Positions 26,361 to 34,927 of a stretch of 64,000 bases of DNA are shown in pieces. The DNA comes from Deltaproteobacteria bacterium (lineage in GTDB: Bacteria; Myxococcota_C; UBA6777), in contig PCBK01000104.1 in NCBI GenBank assembly GCA_002731275.1, forward strand, positions 44,743 through 108,742. The letters are read 5' to 3'. The notes below the pieces were generated by a model, which saw only the letters and a program-made list of their open reading frames with translations, did not search any database and had not been told where the DNA came from. Position 1 is the first letter of the stretch; each line of letters begins with the position of its first letter. Position numbers and translations under genes: made by a program.

Positions 26361-26379
26361 TGGTTTGTAGCGCAAACCA
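26361..26379. promoter_or_regulatory. Third 19-bp operator, before the porin-like gene
   Basis: TGGTTTGTAGCGCAAACCA is a perfect TGGTTT-N7-AAACCA palindrome. A good -10 (TATGAT, 26385-26390) lies just downstream, so the operator covers the -35 region. It is the same motif as the pair at 25286-25322. Confidence 0.7.
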
Positions 26380-26534
26380 GTTTTTATGATTGGGAACACG
26401 AGATGAAGACCATGTGTGTTGATAAAGATCGTTTGTACCGGCTTGATTCGCGTCAAGGAGCGTTTGGTAGAGGTGTTGTATACAAGAATATTCCTTACAG
26501 CCAAACAAGGTGTCAGTCTCACAGGAGAAGAGTG

Positions 26535-27791
26535 ATGAAGCGAATGATGGCGTTGGTGACAGGTGTATGTCTGCTTTTGCTCCCTTTGGTAGCCCATGCA
26601 CGTTCGTCGATGAAGTTACGTGGCTATGCGGAGTCGCGGTATTCGTTGATGGCTGGGCTGGATCTGGGTTCTCTTTGTGAGGGTGATCTCTCGGATAACG
26701 TGAAGTCCTTTTGTGATCCTCACATTGTGGTCAACCGTATCCGCCCGAGTGCGTTATTCAAATTCAGTCGTAAACTGCGATTGCGTGCGGAGGCCAACTT
26801 GTTGACGACACACTTTCGTTTGCAACGAGAGGTCACAGATATCACCGACATCCTGACCCTCGCGCGGTTGTACCTGGATATCCGCACAAAATATGTGGAC
26901 ATTCGGATCGGTCAACAGGCGTTTAACTGGGGACCTGCACAACTTTGGAGCCTCACGACGCCTTTTGTCCCACAAGATCCTACAGATCTCAACGCGGAGC
27001 TGCCTGGTCTATGGGCGGTCTCCGCGCAGATCGGCTACAGCATGGTCGGCTACGTCAAACTCGGTGTCATGGCCGCACCTGATTTTACTCACACGCTCGA
27101 ATTTATCCGCTGGAAGCACACCTTCGGAGAGACCGATGTCGCCCTGACTGTCGTCGAAGGTGGCGCCAAGCGTCGTGTCAGTATTGGCGCTGAGGTGAAA
27201 GGGACACTGGGCGTCGGGTATTGGGTCGAAGCCGCATTGAATATCCCCTATGAGCAAATGGCAGACGATGACACTGTCGAGCCAAATGTCGTGGTCGTCG
27301 TTGGGATGGATTATAGCTTCCCTATCCTTGAGAACATGATCATCACACTCCAGTATTACTTCAACTCTGCTGGTATCACTGACAAAGAAAAGTATCCTTT
27401 CAATACTCCCGAAGGTCTCGCAGCCTTCGCGACACAATTGCAACAAACCAAACAGTCAAACAACGTAACTGGGATTGGCTTCTCCTCAGGTGGATTTTTG
27501 GGAGCACACTATCTCTTCTTGAGTATCAACCAGCGCATCTTCGAAGAACTCAGTGTCTCCATCATGAATGTCACCAACCTGCTCGATCCGTCCTTCATGG
27601 TTGGGGCCTTTGTCAATTGGAACTTCCTCGTCGACTTCTCCCTGACCGTTGGGAGCTACTTCTTCTTGGGAGGTGAAAAATCTGAATTCGCACCTGGAAA
27701 GATCGAGATCCCCATCCCCAACGCACCAGAGGGCGGCGTGTCCCTGGTACCGACTGCCGTCGCCTTTGCGTGGATACGATACAATTTTTAA
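26535..27791 (+). CDS. Outer-membrane beta-barrel (porin-like) protein
   Basis: 418 residues from ATG 26535, with AGGAG seven bases upstream; the track start at 26352 lies before the operator-controlled promoter. A signal peptide (MKRMMALVTGVCLLLLPLVAHA) is followed by MKLRGYAESRYSLMAG, and alternating-residue beta strands run through to the C-terminus, which ends in the aromatic residue expected of an outer-membrane barrel (FAWIRYNF). Segments such as YLDIRTKYVDIRIGQQAFNWG and LFLSINQRIFEELSVSIMN match barrel proteins of the DUF1302/alginate-export-like type. It is preceded by the third copy of the operator, so it probably belongs to the regulon of the winged-helix protein. The transported substrate is not evident. 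Confidence 0.75.
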   Translation: MKRMMALVTGVCLLLLPLVAHARSSMKLRGYAESRYSLMAGLDLGSLCEGDLSDNVKSFCDPHIVVNRIRPSALFKFSRKLRLRAEANLLTTHFRLQREVTDITDILTLARLYLDIRTKYVDIRIGQQAFNWGPAQLWSLTTPFVPQDPTDLNAELPGLWAVSAQIGYSMVGYVKLGVMAAPDFTHTLEFIRWKHTFGETDVALTVVEGGAKRRVSIGAEVKGTLGVGYWVEAALNIPYEQMADDDTVEPNVVVVVGMDYSFPILENMIITLQYYFNSAGITDKEKYPFNTPEGLAAFATQLQQTKQSNNVTGIGFSSGGFLGAHYLFLSINQRIFEELSVSIMNVTNLLDPSFMVGAFVNWNFLVDFSLTVGSYFFLGGEKSEFAPGKIEIPIPNAPEGGVSLVPTAVAFAWIRYNF

Positions 27792-27794
27792 CAA

Positions 27795-28295
27795 TGTAGG
27801 TCAGACATAAGGTTTAACGACGCAGGTCGGACACAAGGTTTGACGATGCAGGTCGGACACAAGGCCCGACCCTACGGCGTGAACGATATGTCGAATGGAT
27901 ACGGAAATATGGGCAATACTGTGAACGATGCAGGTCGGACACAAGGCCCGACCCTACGGCGTAAATGGCATGTCGAATGGATACGGAAATATGGGCAATA
28001 CTGTGAATGATGCAGGTTGAACACAATTTCGACGATGTAGGTCAGACACAAGGCTCGATCCTACGGCGTGAACGATATGTCGAATGGACACGGAGGCTGA
28101 ACCAACACTGTGAACAATGCAGATCGAACGCAAGGTTTAACGATAGAGGTCAGACACAAGGCTCGATCCTACGGCATGAACGATATGTCGAATGGACACG
28201 AAGACTGAACCGACACTGTGAATGATGCAGGTTGAACACAATTTCGACGATGTAGGTCAGACGTAAGGCCCGACCCTACGGCGTGAATGATATAT
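27795..28295. repeat. Array of five REP-like repeat units
   Basis: Units beginning near GATGCAGGTCGG start at about 27845, 27927, 28009, 28116 and 28224, with spacing 82, 82, 107 and 108 bp; partial copies precede them from 27795. The best units have a hairpin core GGTCGG-ACACAAGGC-CCGACC followed by CTACGGCG, then a constant segment (GAACGATATGTCGAATGGA) and an ATACGGAAATATGGGCAATA tail in two units. A solitary copy is at 32644-32671. No ORF is supportable. The features fit a dispersed REP-type repeat, with decayed copies where the stem bases no longer pair. Confidence 0.8.
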
Positions 28296-28296
28296 T

Positions 28297-28343
28297 GGTT
28301 GGGTGAAAACCTGACAACACATAAAGTTGGGTGAGAACCTGAC
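28297..28343. repeat. Two direct copies of GTTGGGTGAAAACCTGAC-like sequence
   Basis: GTTGGGTGAAAACCTGAC (28298-28315) and GTTGGGTGAGAACCTGAC (28326-28343) are 28 bp apart. A related inverted element (GGTTGGAT-ATAAC-ATCCGACC) follows at about 28364-28385. They lie 150-200 bases before the ABC transporter start, and may be operators for it or an edge of the REP array. Confidence 0.5.
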
Positions 28344-28495
28344 AATAGATAAAAATGTGACATCGGTTGGATATAACATCCGACCTGATAACAAAATGAC
28401 CCTTTTGCACACATACGTGCCCGAACAATCCGTCCAAACAGAGCTGCTCATGTGGAGCGCTTGTCGACGGGTGTGTACATCCCAACAGGAGGTGG

Positions 28496-29188
28496 ATGGT
28501 GAAAATTGTAGCATCAGCCAAAGACGTTTCCAGGGTCTATCAGCCTGGAGAGAACGCAGTATACGCTCTGAATGGTATGACCCTAAACATCGAGGAGGGG
28601 CAAATGGTCGCAGTCGCAGGACCTTCTGGTTCTGGGAAGACGACCCTGCTCAACATGTACGGATGTCTTGACAAGCCGACAAGCGGGAAGGTGTACGTCG
28701 ATGGTGAAGACATCACCAACATGAACAAAAAACAACTCGCGCACATTCGTAACCACAAGATCGGCTTTATTTTTCAGTCGTTTCACTTGATCCCTGTTTT
28801 GAGCGCGTATGAGAACGTCGAGTTCGCGTTGCAGATCCAGGGCAAGATGTCACCGGAAGAGCGCAAAGAGCGGATCATGCCCATCCTCGAAACTCTCGGC
28901 ATCGCGTCTCTCGCAGATCGTCGCCCCGGTGAGATGAGCGGTGGACAACAACAGCGCGTCGCGATCGCCCGGGCGCTTGCGAAAAAACCCGCGCTGATCC
29001 TCGCCGATGAACCTACCGCAAACCTCGACTCCAAGACATCCGCCGCGATCATCGAGCTGATGCTTAAGCTCAACCAAGAAGGTGCGACATTTGTCTTTTC
29101 CACACACGATCCGATGGTCATGGAGGCAGCGCCCCGTCTCGTCCATGTCCTCGATGGACACGTGCAAAGTGAAGAGAACAGGGGGTAG
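28496..29188 (+). CDS. ABC transporter ATPase of LolD/MacB type
   Basis: 230 residues. Walker A is GPSGSGKTT, the Q-loop sits in FIFQSFHLIPVLSAYEN, the signature is MSGGQQQRVAIARAL, Walker B is LILADEPTANLD and the H-loop is STHD. The sequence is closest to the LolD/MacB/FtsE subgroup that pairs with FtsX-type permeases. AGGAGG precedes the ATG closely; the GTG three bases later (28499) has better spacing. Two FtsX permease genes follow with 2- and 3-base gaps, so the three form an operon, most likely making a LolCDE-like or macrolide/lipoprotein-type exporter. The last gene of the run encodes a LolA-like protein, which supports a role in moving lipoproteins or lipids. Confidence 0.93.
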   Translation: MVKIVASAKDVSRVYQPGENAVYALNGMTLNIEEGQMVAVAGPSGSGKTTLLNMYGCLDKPTSGKVYVDGEDITNMNKKQLAHIRNHKIGFIFQSFHLIPVLSAYENVEFALQIQGKMSPEERKERIMPILETLGIASLADRRPGEMSGGQQQRVAIARALAKKPALILADEPTANLDSKTSAAIIELMLKLNQEGATFVFSTHDPMVMEAAPRLVHVLDGHVQSEENRG

Positions 29189-29190
29189 AT

Positions 29191-30426
29191 ATGTTTTTGC
29201 TCAAACTCGCGACCCGCAACCTGTTTCGGAACGTCAGGCGTTCGCTGTTGACGATCCTTACAGTTGTCATCGGGATCCTCTCTCTTGTCGCTGCCACTGG
29301 CCTTGTCAGAGGTGTCGAGAAGAGTTTCACGGATGCAAATATCAACAACGACACAGGTCACCTTCGGGTCTTTGGGAAGGGCTACCTCAAAGACGAAGAG
29401 AGTCTGCCACTCGACATCGTCGTGTCACAACCCAAAAAGGTCACCACGCTGCTCAAGAAGACTTTCCCCAAAGCCATCGTCTTCGAACGCATCATCTTTA
29501 GCGCCAAAGTCTCCGACGGTGTTCATGGTCTGAACGTTCGTGGTGTCGTGATGCCAGGTGCGTCTTCATACAAAGCGTTTCACTACACAAAAAAGAGCCA
29601 GACCAAAAAACCCATGCCGAATAAGCCTGGTATTGCTGTCATTGGTTGTCAGCTCGCCAAGACCTTCAAAAAGAAGATCGGTGACACTTTAACTGTTGAA
29701 GCTCGTACACAAACAGGCTCACTTAACGCCGTAGACGTAAAGATCCACGATGTCCTCTGTACTGGACATCAGCTCGTCGATGGATTCTCGCTCTTTATGC
29801 CTGTTGCGACAGGGCGGGCGTTTTTACAAATGCCCAAGGACGTGACTGATATTGTCGTTCGTTTTCAGCGTCGAGGGCAGTCTCTGAAGGCCGAGGCGAT
29901 GCTCAAGAAGCAAACCCCCAAAAATCGGCCCCTGACATGGCAGGAGAAAGCCCAGGAGATCATCCAACTCAATGGACCTCGTCGCAAGATGTTTAACGGC
30001 CTGCTCGCCTTGCTCTTCTTGCTTGCGGCTGCGGGCCTCGCCAACACTGTCGTGATGGGCGGATATGAGCGCAAAGGTGAGATCGGGATGATGCTCGCGA
30101 TGGGTCTTGAGCGAACGAAGATCGTCGTGCTCTTTGCGCTTGAAGCGGCGATGATGGGCTTTGTTGGCGGCTTGGTCGGCTCCGTCCTTGGCGGTTCGCT
30201 GTCCTGGTACTACTCCATTCATGGGATCGATATTAGCAGCAGCGCTAACGCGATCGGTGGCTCTTCGACGGGCTTTAGTTACGTCAACTTTCTGTACTTT
30301 GACTTCAGGCCGGAGATGATGCTGATCGGGACGTTTGTTGGTGTCGTGATTGCGATTTTGGCGGCTGTCTGGCCTGCAACACGTATCACAAGACTGGAAC
30401 CCAGAGAGATCCTGGCAGGGAGATAA
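29191..30426 (+). CDS. FtsX-family ABC permease (first of two)
   Basis: 411 residues. An N-terminal membrane helix (NVRRSLLTILTVVIGILSLVAATGLVRG) is followed by a large periplasmic MacB_PCD-like domain (~40-270). A three-helix membrane block closes the protein (LLALLFLLAAAGLANTVVMGGYERKGEIGMMLAMGL, IVVLFALEAAMMGFVGGLVGSVLG, MLIGTFVGVVIAILAAVWPATRITRLEPREILAG). This is the LolC/E plan. The C-terminal motif TRITRLEPREIL is the usual cytoplasmic end of the family. It starts two bases after the ATPase stop codon. The two permeases of the operon are distinct sequences, so they probably form a heterodimer. Confidence 0.92.
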   Translation: MFLLKLATRNLFRNVRRSLLTILTVVIGILSLVAATGLVRGVEKSFTDANINNDTGHLRVFGKGYLKDEESLPLDIVVSQPKKVTTLLKKTFPKAIVFERIIFSAKVSDGVHGLNVRGVVMPGASSYKAFHYTKKSQTKKPMPNKPGIAVIGCQLAKTFKKKIGDTLTVEARTQTGSLNAVDVKIHDVLCTGHQLVDGFSLFMPVATGRAFLQMPKDVTDIVVRFQRRGQSLKAEAMLKKQTPKNRPLTWQEKAQEIIQLNGPRRKMFNGLLALLFLLAAAGLANTVVMGGYERKGEIGMMLAMGLERTKIVVLFALEAAMMGFVGGLVGSVLGGSLSWYYSIHGIDISSSANAIGGSSTGFSYVNFLYFDFRPEMMLIGTFVGVVIAILAAVWPATRITRLEPREILAGR

Positions 30427-30429
30427 ACA

Positions 30430-31743
30430 ATGAGCTTTTTAATTCGATTAGGATTCAAAAATATCGGCCGAAACAAGCTGCGCTCTGCCCTCACGCTCGT
30501 CGCTGTGGCGTTGTGTTCAGGTGGGATCTTGATGTTCAGTGTCCTGTTTAGTGGGATCACAAACATGTTCCTCGAAGGATTGACGACCCAAAATGGACAC
30601 GTCCGGATCATCGACGCAGAGCTCGCCAAAAACGAACGCTTGAAGGCTGGTTACCACTTCGTCCAGAATGTCGATCATGTCCTCAAGACGCTCAAAGGCG
30701 TCAAAGGTGTGCAATATGTACTGCCTCGTATCGAAACAGGCGGTTATATGGAGCATTCTTTTACACGAGCAGAAGAGAAAAAGGCGATCGCGGCCAAGCG
30801 CTGTGTCCACAAGACACTCGCCGAACCGACAGATCCCAAGAGCAAAAAAATCAGCAAACAAACACCTGGTGGGGGTGTCGGGATGAATCCTGACGCCGAG
30901 AAATCCGTGACAGACCTGCACAAGCGAGTCGTACGTGGCCGGATGATGAAACCGACAGGCAAAGAGATTGTCCTCGGTCGCTTACTCGCAGAGAGACTCC
31001 ACGCTTGTACAGGGAGTAAGATCACGATGATCGGCAAAACAGTCGATGATTCGATGTCCGCTGTGACGCTGACCGTCGTTGGGATCGTGAATATGGGTGG
31101 TTCGATGTTGGACAAGCGCTTCTACATCAATCTCAAGACCGCGCAACATTTCCTGGATCTGCCCAATCAAGTCGGCTCCATCCTCGTATATGGCAAGGAT
31201 CTGTGGGAGTCTACGACATTGCGCAGACGCATCAATCAGGTCGATCTCAAGAGCAAAGTCCACGTCGCAGAATGGCAAAAGTCACCCCTCGCGGCGATGG
31301 CGCTGCCGATGTTGAAGGTCTTTATCTTTATCCTTGGTGGGATTATCATGTTTGTGGGAGGCGTCGGCCTGTTTAACACCATGATGATGTCTGTCCTCGA
31401 ACGCCAGGATGAGGTCGGTATCATGATGGCGCTTGGGTTGCACCCCGGCCAAGTCCGTAACGCCTTCTTGCTCGAAGGGTTTGTGTACGGTGTTGTCGGC
31501 GCTGTCTCAGGTGTACTGATCGCGATGGTGGCGTCGATCCCGTTGCTCACGACTGGGATCTCATTTGGGACCGACGCGACCTCAAAGATCCCCTTCCCGA
31601 TGGAGACGACGATCAAAGGCTCGCTCAGTCTTGACGGGATCTTGATCGGTCTGGCGGTCGGGGTCTTGATGACGATCATCGGCAGCATTATCCCTGCTGT
31701 GCGTGCTTCTCATCTCGAACCTGTCGAGATCCTTCGCAAGTAA
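30430..31743 (+). CDS. FtsX-family ABC permease (second of two)
   Basis: 437 residues with the same layout: N-terminal helix (LTLVAVALCSGGILMFSVLFSG), periplasmic domain (~40-290) and three C-terminal helices (VFIFILGGIIMFVGGVGLFNTMMMSVLERQDEVGIMMALGL, VYGVVGAVSGVLIAMVASIPLL, GLAVGVLMTIIGSIIPAVRASHLEPVEIL). The periplasmic part has an extra Lys-rich insertion near residue 120-160 (KSKKISKQTPGGGVGMN) compared with its partner. It starts three bases after the first permease stop codon. Together with the ATPase it forms a complete four-component half of a Lol/MacB-type exporter. Whether it handles lipoproteins or small molecules is not shown by sequence alone. Confidence 0.92.
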   Translation: MSFLIRLGFKNIGRNKLRSALTLVAVALCSGGILMFSVLFSGITNMFLEGLTTQNGHVRIIDAELAKNERLKAGYHFVQNVDHVLKTLKGVKGVQYVLPRIETGGYMEHSFTRAEEKKAIAAKRCVHKTLAEPTDPKSKKISKQTPGGGVGMNPDAEKSVTDLHKRVVRGRMMKPTGKEIVLGRLLAERLHACTGSKITMIGKTVDDSMSAVTLTVVGIVNMGGSMLDKRFYINLKTAQHFLDLPNQVGSILVYGKDLWESTTLRRRINQVDLKSKVHVAEWQKSPLAAMALPMLKVFIFILGGIIMFVGGVGLFNTMMMSVLERQDEVGIMMALGLHPGQVRNAFLLEGFVYGVVGAVSGVLIAMVASIPLLTTGISFGTDATSKIPFPMETTIKGSLSLDGILIGLAVGVLMTIIGSIIPAVRASHLEPVEILRK

Positions 31744-31788
31744 CGAATATGAGCTGGCTATTCATCTCACTTCAATATGGAGAATAGA

Positions 31789-32589
31789 ATGATATCTTCA
31801 CTGCAACGATGGACCCTTCTTGGCGCTGTAACGGTCGGCCTCTTTCTCGCCTCTGGCGTCATGGCCGAAGAGAAAAAAGAGACCAAAAAAGAACCCACAA
31901 AGGCACTCACAGCGCTTCAAATTATCGAACGTGTGGACAAAAACCAGGTCTTTGGGACACGTCAGGCGTTTGTCACAATGCGCATCAAAAAACGCGGTCG
32001 TATCCGCACTAAGAAGATCGAGAGCTTCTCGAAGGGTGCCAAGACCTCCTATATGAAGTTCACCTATCCCTCTCGTGACAAAGGCGTGAAGTATCTCCGC
32101 CTTGGTGACAACTTGTGGATGTATATGCCTTCTGCAGAGAAGACCATCAAACTCTCAGGTCATATGCTTCGACAGTCGATGATGGGAAGTGACTTCTCTT
32201 ATGAAGACATGCTCGACAACAGCGCTCTTAAAGATAGGTATCACTTCAAGATCATCAAGTCAGAGAAGATCGATGGAAATGATTGCTATCTGATCGAGAT
32301 GAACCAGAAGAAAAAAGGCGAGACGTACCCCAAACGCCGCGTCTGGGTCGATAAAAAAACCTATGTTGTTCGCAAGTCCGAGATGTACGCGCTCTCTGGT
32401 CGTCTGCTGAAGGTCATGCACATGAGCAAGGTCAAAAAGTACGGTGAAGACCGCTATTACACCACCAAAATGCGTATGCAAAACAAGCTGCGCAAAGGCA
32501 CCTGGACGGAGACTGTCCTGACCAAGATCCGCTTCAAAGTGCCCCTCGATAACGAGATCTTCAACGTCCGTAACCTCACGAGTGAATAA
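31789..32589 (+). CDS. LolA-like (COG2834-type) exported lipoprotein-sorting protein
   Basis: 266 residues from ATG 31789. GGAG lies six bases upstream; it overlaps the ATG at 31777 used by the track. A signal peptide (QRWTLLGAVTVGLFLASGVMA) is followed by a Lys/Glu-rich linker and a half-barrel domain. Recognisable parts are TALQIIERVDKNQVFGTRQAFVTMRI, SYMKFTYPSRDKGVKYLRLGDNLWMYMPS, MMGSDFSYEDM and the closing WTETVLTKIRFKVPLDNEIF. These match the 'outer membrane lipoprotein-sorting protein' family related to LolA. It starts 45 bases after the second permease and is in the same operon, so it may carry the substrate of the ABC exporter across the periplasm. Confidence 0.88.
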   Translation: MISSLQRWTLLGAVTVGLFLASGVMAEEKKETKKEPTKALTALQIIERVDKNQVFGTRQAFVTMRIKKRGRIRTKKIESFSKGAKTSYMKFTYPSRDKGVKYLRLGDNLWMYMPSAEKTIKLSGHMLRQSMMGSDFSYEDMLDNSALKDRYHFKIIKSEKIDGNDCYLIEMNQKKKGETYPKRRVWVDKKTYVVRKSEMYALSGRLLKVMHMSKVKKYGEDRYYTTKMRMQNKLRKGTWTETVLTKIRFKVPLDNEIFNVRNLTSE

Positions 32590-32643
32590 GGCTACTAAGG
32601 CTATCTTATTTTCCGTATCTTTTCCATCCGGCGACCTTTATCA

Positions 32644-32671
32644 AGGTCGGACACAAGGCCCGACCCTACGG
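32644..32671. repeat. Solitary REP-like element
   Basis: AGGTCGGACACAAGGCCCGA continuing CCCTACGG, the same hairpin core (GGTCGG-N9-CCGACC) as the array at 27.8-28.3 kb. It lies between the ends of two convergent genes. Confidence 0.75.
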
Positions 32672-32709
32672 GGGAAAATGCAACATCATACTCATACGCT
32701 TTGACGAGA

Positions 32710-33732
32710 TTATCTACGTCGAAGTGTCCCTTTGACGTGGATTTTCATGTGGATGGAGGGGATGATCTGCTTCATATCGCATGTCAGCGTGTTGAGCTTA
32801 CCTTTGCGGGTGTGGAAAACGGACACAGCGTCGACGTAGATCTTGGGCATCATACCTGCGCCGGGCATTCCTTTCCCCATACCACCAAGCATTCCCTTCA
32901 TCATCGCCGAAGGATCTTCTTTGCCACCACCCATCGAAGGCATACCACCCATCGAGGGCATATTTCCGAACATACCACCTGTTTTTTGGCCGTTACTTTT
33001 GACGGAGACGCCTGTCTTCATCGATTGTGGACGGATACGCATCTTGAGTGTGACGACGCCACGACGAACAGAGGAGAGGTGTGTGGTCATCTTCATCATC
33101 GGCATACTCGCAGTGATACGTTGTCCTGGCTTCATCTGTCCTTTGGGCAGCTCCATCATCTTCAGTAGATCTTGGGGGAGGATGTCGACGGGCTCTTCGT
33201 CTTTTTTTGTACGGAATGTGTATGTCTTATATGTTTTCAGTCCACGGCCTTTTTGTGAGATCGAGGCGTAGACTTCGACACGTCCACCTGATGTCTTGAC
33301 GCCAGCGCGGGCGGACAGCGATTGTTTTCGCATCCCCACGTAAACCCGTTCACCGCGCATGTAGATGGAGGCCATATGTCTCAATTGGATGCGACCACGT
33401 CGATCGACGATCCCATTCCAGGAGCGAGCGCGTCGGGGAATCATGCGCAACTTCAACAGTTGGATACCGTTCATCTTGAGGCGCAGTGTTTTGAGTGAGA
33501 GTTTGATGTTGGCTGCGCCATTTGGGAGCTGACGCAAGACTTTGATCGTAAAACGCGCCTTTGTGCGGAACGTCATCTTGAGGGGGTTGCCTTTGCGCGA
33601 GATGCTCGTATTGGACTTGTATTGGAAGGTCTGTGTGTCGCCTTTGCGCCATGTATATCGAAGGGTGAGAGCATGTGCGAAAGAAGGGACCATGAGTAAG
33701 CAGGCTGTGAGCAAGAGGGGAGTGATTCTCAT
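32710..33732 (-). CDS. Exported protein of unknown function with Met/Gly-rich linker
   Basis: 340 residues from ATG 33732 with GAGGAA upstream; the track start at 33774 adds 14 residues. A signal peptide (MRITPLLLTACLLMVPSFAHA) is followed by a beta-rich domain (LRYTWRKGDTQTFQYKSNTS, RFTIKVLRQLPNGAANIKL). Typical strands run to residue ~240 (TTHLSSVRRGVVTLKMRIR). Then comes a low-complexity segment of Gly/Met/Pro (GGMFGNMPSMGGMPSMGGG) of ~50 residues, and a final strand region. The beginning resembles the DUF6263-like exported beta proteins found in Myxococcota, but I cannot name a family. It is convergent with the Lol-like operon and on the same strand as the hydrolase gene at 33936-34811, about 200 bases away. 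The Met-rich stretch could bind copper or be a plain linker; neither is shown. Confidence 0.65.
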   Translation of the reverse strand: MRITPLLLTACLLMVPSFAHALTLRYTWRKGDTQTFQYKSNTSISRKGNPLKMTFRTKARFTIKVLRQLPNGAANIKLSLKTLRLKMNGIQLLKLRMIPRRARSWNGIVDRRGRIQLRHMASIYMRGERVYVGMRKQSLSARAGVKTSGGRVEVYASISQKGRGLKTYKTYTFRTKKDEEPVDILPQDLLKMMELPKGQMKPGQRITASMPMMKMTTHLSSVRRGVVTLKMRIRPQSMKTGVSVKSNGQKTGGMFGNMPSMGGMPSMGGGKEDPSAMMKGMLGGMGKGMPGAGMMPKIYVDAVSVFHTRKGKLNTLTCDMKQIIPSIHMKIHVKGTLRRR

Positions 33733-33935
33733 TGTATTCCTCGTGTCGTTGATGGTGCTGTATTTGCACAACACTGATCAGGCTTGATCATCGTGTGCAG
33801 GTGGAGATATGCACGAGGTGATAGATCGGGTTACTTTTTTTGCAGCCCGCCAAGCAAAGCGCGGCAGACCACGCCGAAGGCGTCGACAGGAGGGGAAAGC
33901 AAGCGGAGCGCGGCAGCCCAAAAAGACAGGGGATA

Positions 33936-34811
33936 TCAGTGACCCAAAAAGTCAGGGACTTCTGTTGCGATGGTGTGGCGGCCTGCGATGGTGATATCGT
34001 GGCTGGCGTTGGGGACGATCTTTGTGGTGACGTGAGGGAGGAGTTGTTCTGCACGTTGGACAGCTTTTTGTGGGTCGTAGATTTTGTCTTTGTCCCCAAT
34101 CATAAACAGTGTGGGGGTATGGATGCGTTTGAGGACACGGTCGGAGAACACGCCAGGGACGACACGTGGTCTGAGTGTCGAGTGTTTCCAGCCCAGATAA
34201 AACTGTTGAATAAGCGCTTCCATGTATTGTTGGTACGCTTCGTCCTCGTGGTTGGCGGCAGACCATCGCATGAATCGGTTGGCATACTTCAAAGATGGAT
34301 TGACCCACATCGGGGCCCCTCCAAGCAAAAAGGGCATGCTCACGCGCAAGAATGTCGCGGCAGGAGCGAGCAAGACGATTCGACTGACACGTTCAGGGTG
34401 TTCGCGAGCCATGTTGATGCTGACCCAACCACCAAATGAGACACCCATAAAGTGCGCCTGTTCGATGTTGAGCGCGTCGAGGACACCGAGCAACCAGTCC
34501 GTGTAGTGTGTGCGTTTCCAAGGGCTACGGGTGGGGATGCTGCGACCAAAATCGGCGATGATGTCGAGCGCGTAGACTCGATAATGTCGACTCAAGACGT
34601 CGATGTTCGCGCTCCAGATGATCGAACTTGAACCCAAACCGTGGAGCAAAAAGAGAGGAGGGGCGTCTTTTGGACCTGTGATGAGCGCGTACGTTTGACC
34701 AAAGTCTGTCTCGATGAATTGCTCTTCGTATGGGATGTCCCAGGTCGCGAGGACTTCGTTGTATGCGTTCATGTAGGCCTCTTTGGCCGCGTCATTCCGA
34801 AAAAGCTTCAT
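33936..34811 (-). CDS. Alpha/beta-hydrolase (esterase-like)
   Basis: 291 residues from ATG 34811; the track extends to 35003 into unrelated sequence. No signal peptide, so probably cytoplasmic. The oxyanion segment is FLLHGLGSSS (HG box), the nucleophile elbow is MGVSFGGWVS (GXSXG), the acid is in MIGDKDKIYD and the catalytic histidine in NASHDITIAG. Cap-domain helices lie between VRIVLLAPAATF and the acid motif. This is a standard alpha/beta-hydrolase fold of the carboxylesterase/YugF kind. The substrate cannot be inferred. GGGAG stands ten bases upstream of the chosen ATG; a GTG nine bases earlier is an alternative. A possible small role in lipid turnover is speculation. Confidence 0.88.
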   Translation of the reverse strand: MKLFRNDAAKEAYMNAYNEVLATWDIPYEEQFIETDFGQTYALITGPKDAPPLFLLHGLGSSSIIWSANIDVLSRHYRVYALDIIADFGRSIPTRSPWKRTHYTDWLLGVLDALNIEQAHFMGVSFGGWVSINMAREHPERVSRIVLLAPAATFLRVSMPFLLGGAPMWVNPSLKYANRFMRWSAANHEDEAYQQYMEALIQQFYLGWKHSTLRPRVVPGVFSDRVLKRIHTPTLFMIGDKDKIYDPQKAVQRAEQLLPHVTTKIVPNASHDITIAGRHTIATEVPDFLGH

Positions 34812-34927
34812 CCGATTCACACTCCCGTTTGTGGTGCAGGTCGCCTTCTTTACGGAAGAAACGTATGATACATCCCCACCCCATGTCAACTTTTGAAATG
34901 TTTGTCGAGTTTTTCCCCCACAGCACC

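Noticed and set aside
28297-28315. Possible fourth copy of the TGGTTT-N7-AAACCA operator
   Set aside because: It has TGGTT and AACCT arms but the overall length is 17, not 19, and the centre-flanking bases do not fit.
33838-33935. GC-rich palindromes (ACGCC-GAA-GGCGT and others) after the hydrolase gene
   Set aside because: Short and without a T-run or second copy; not enough to call an element.
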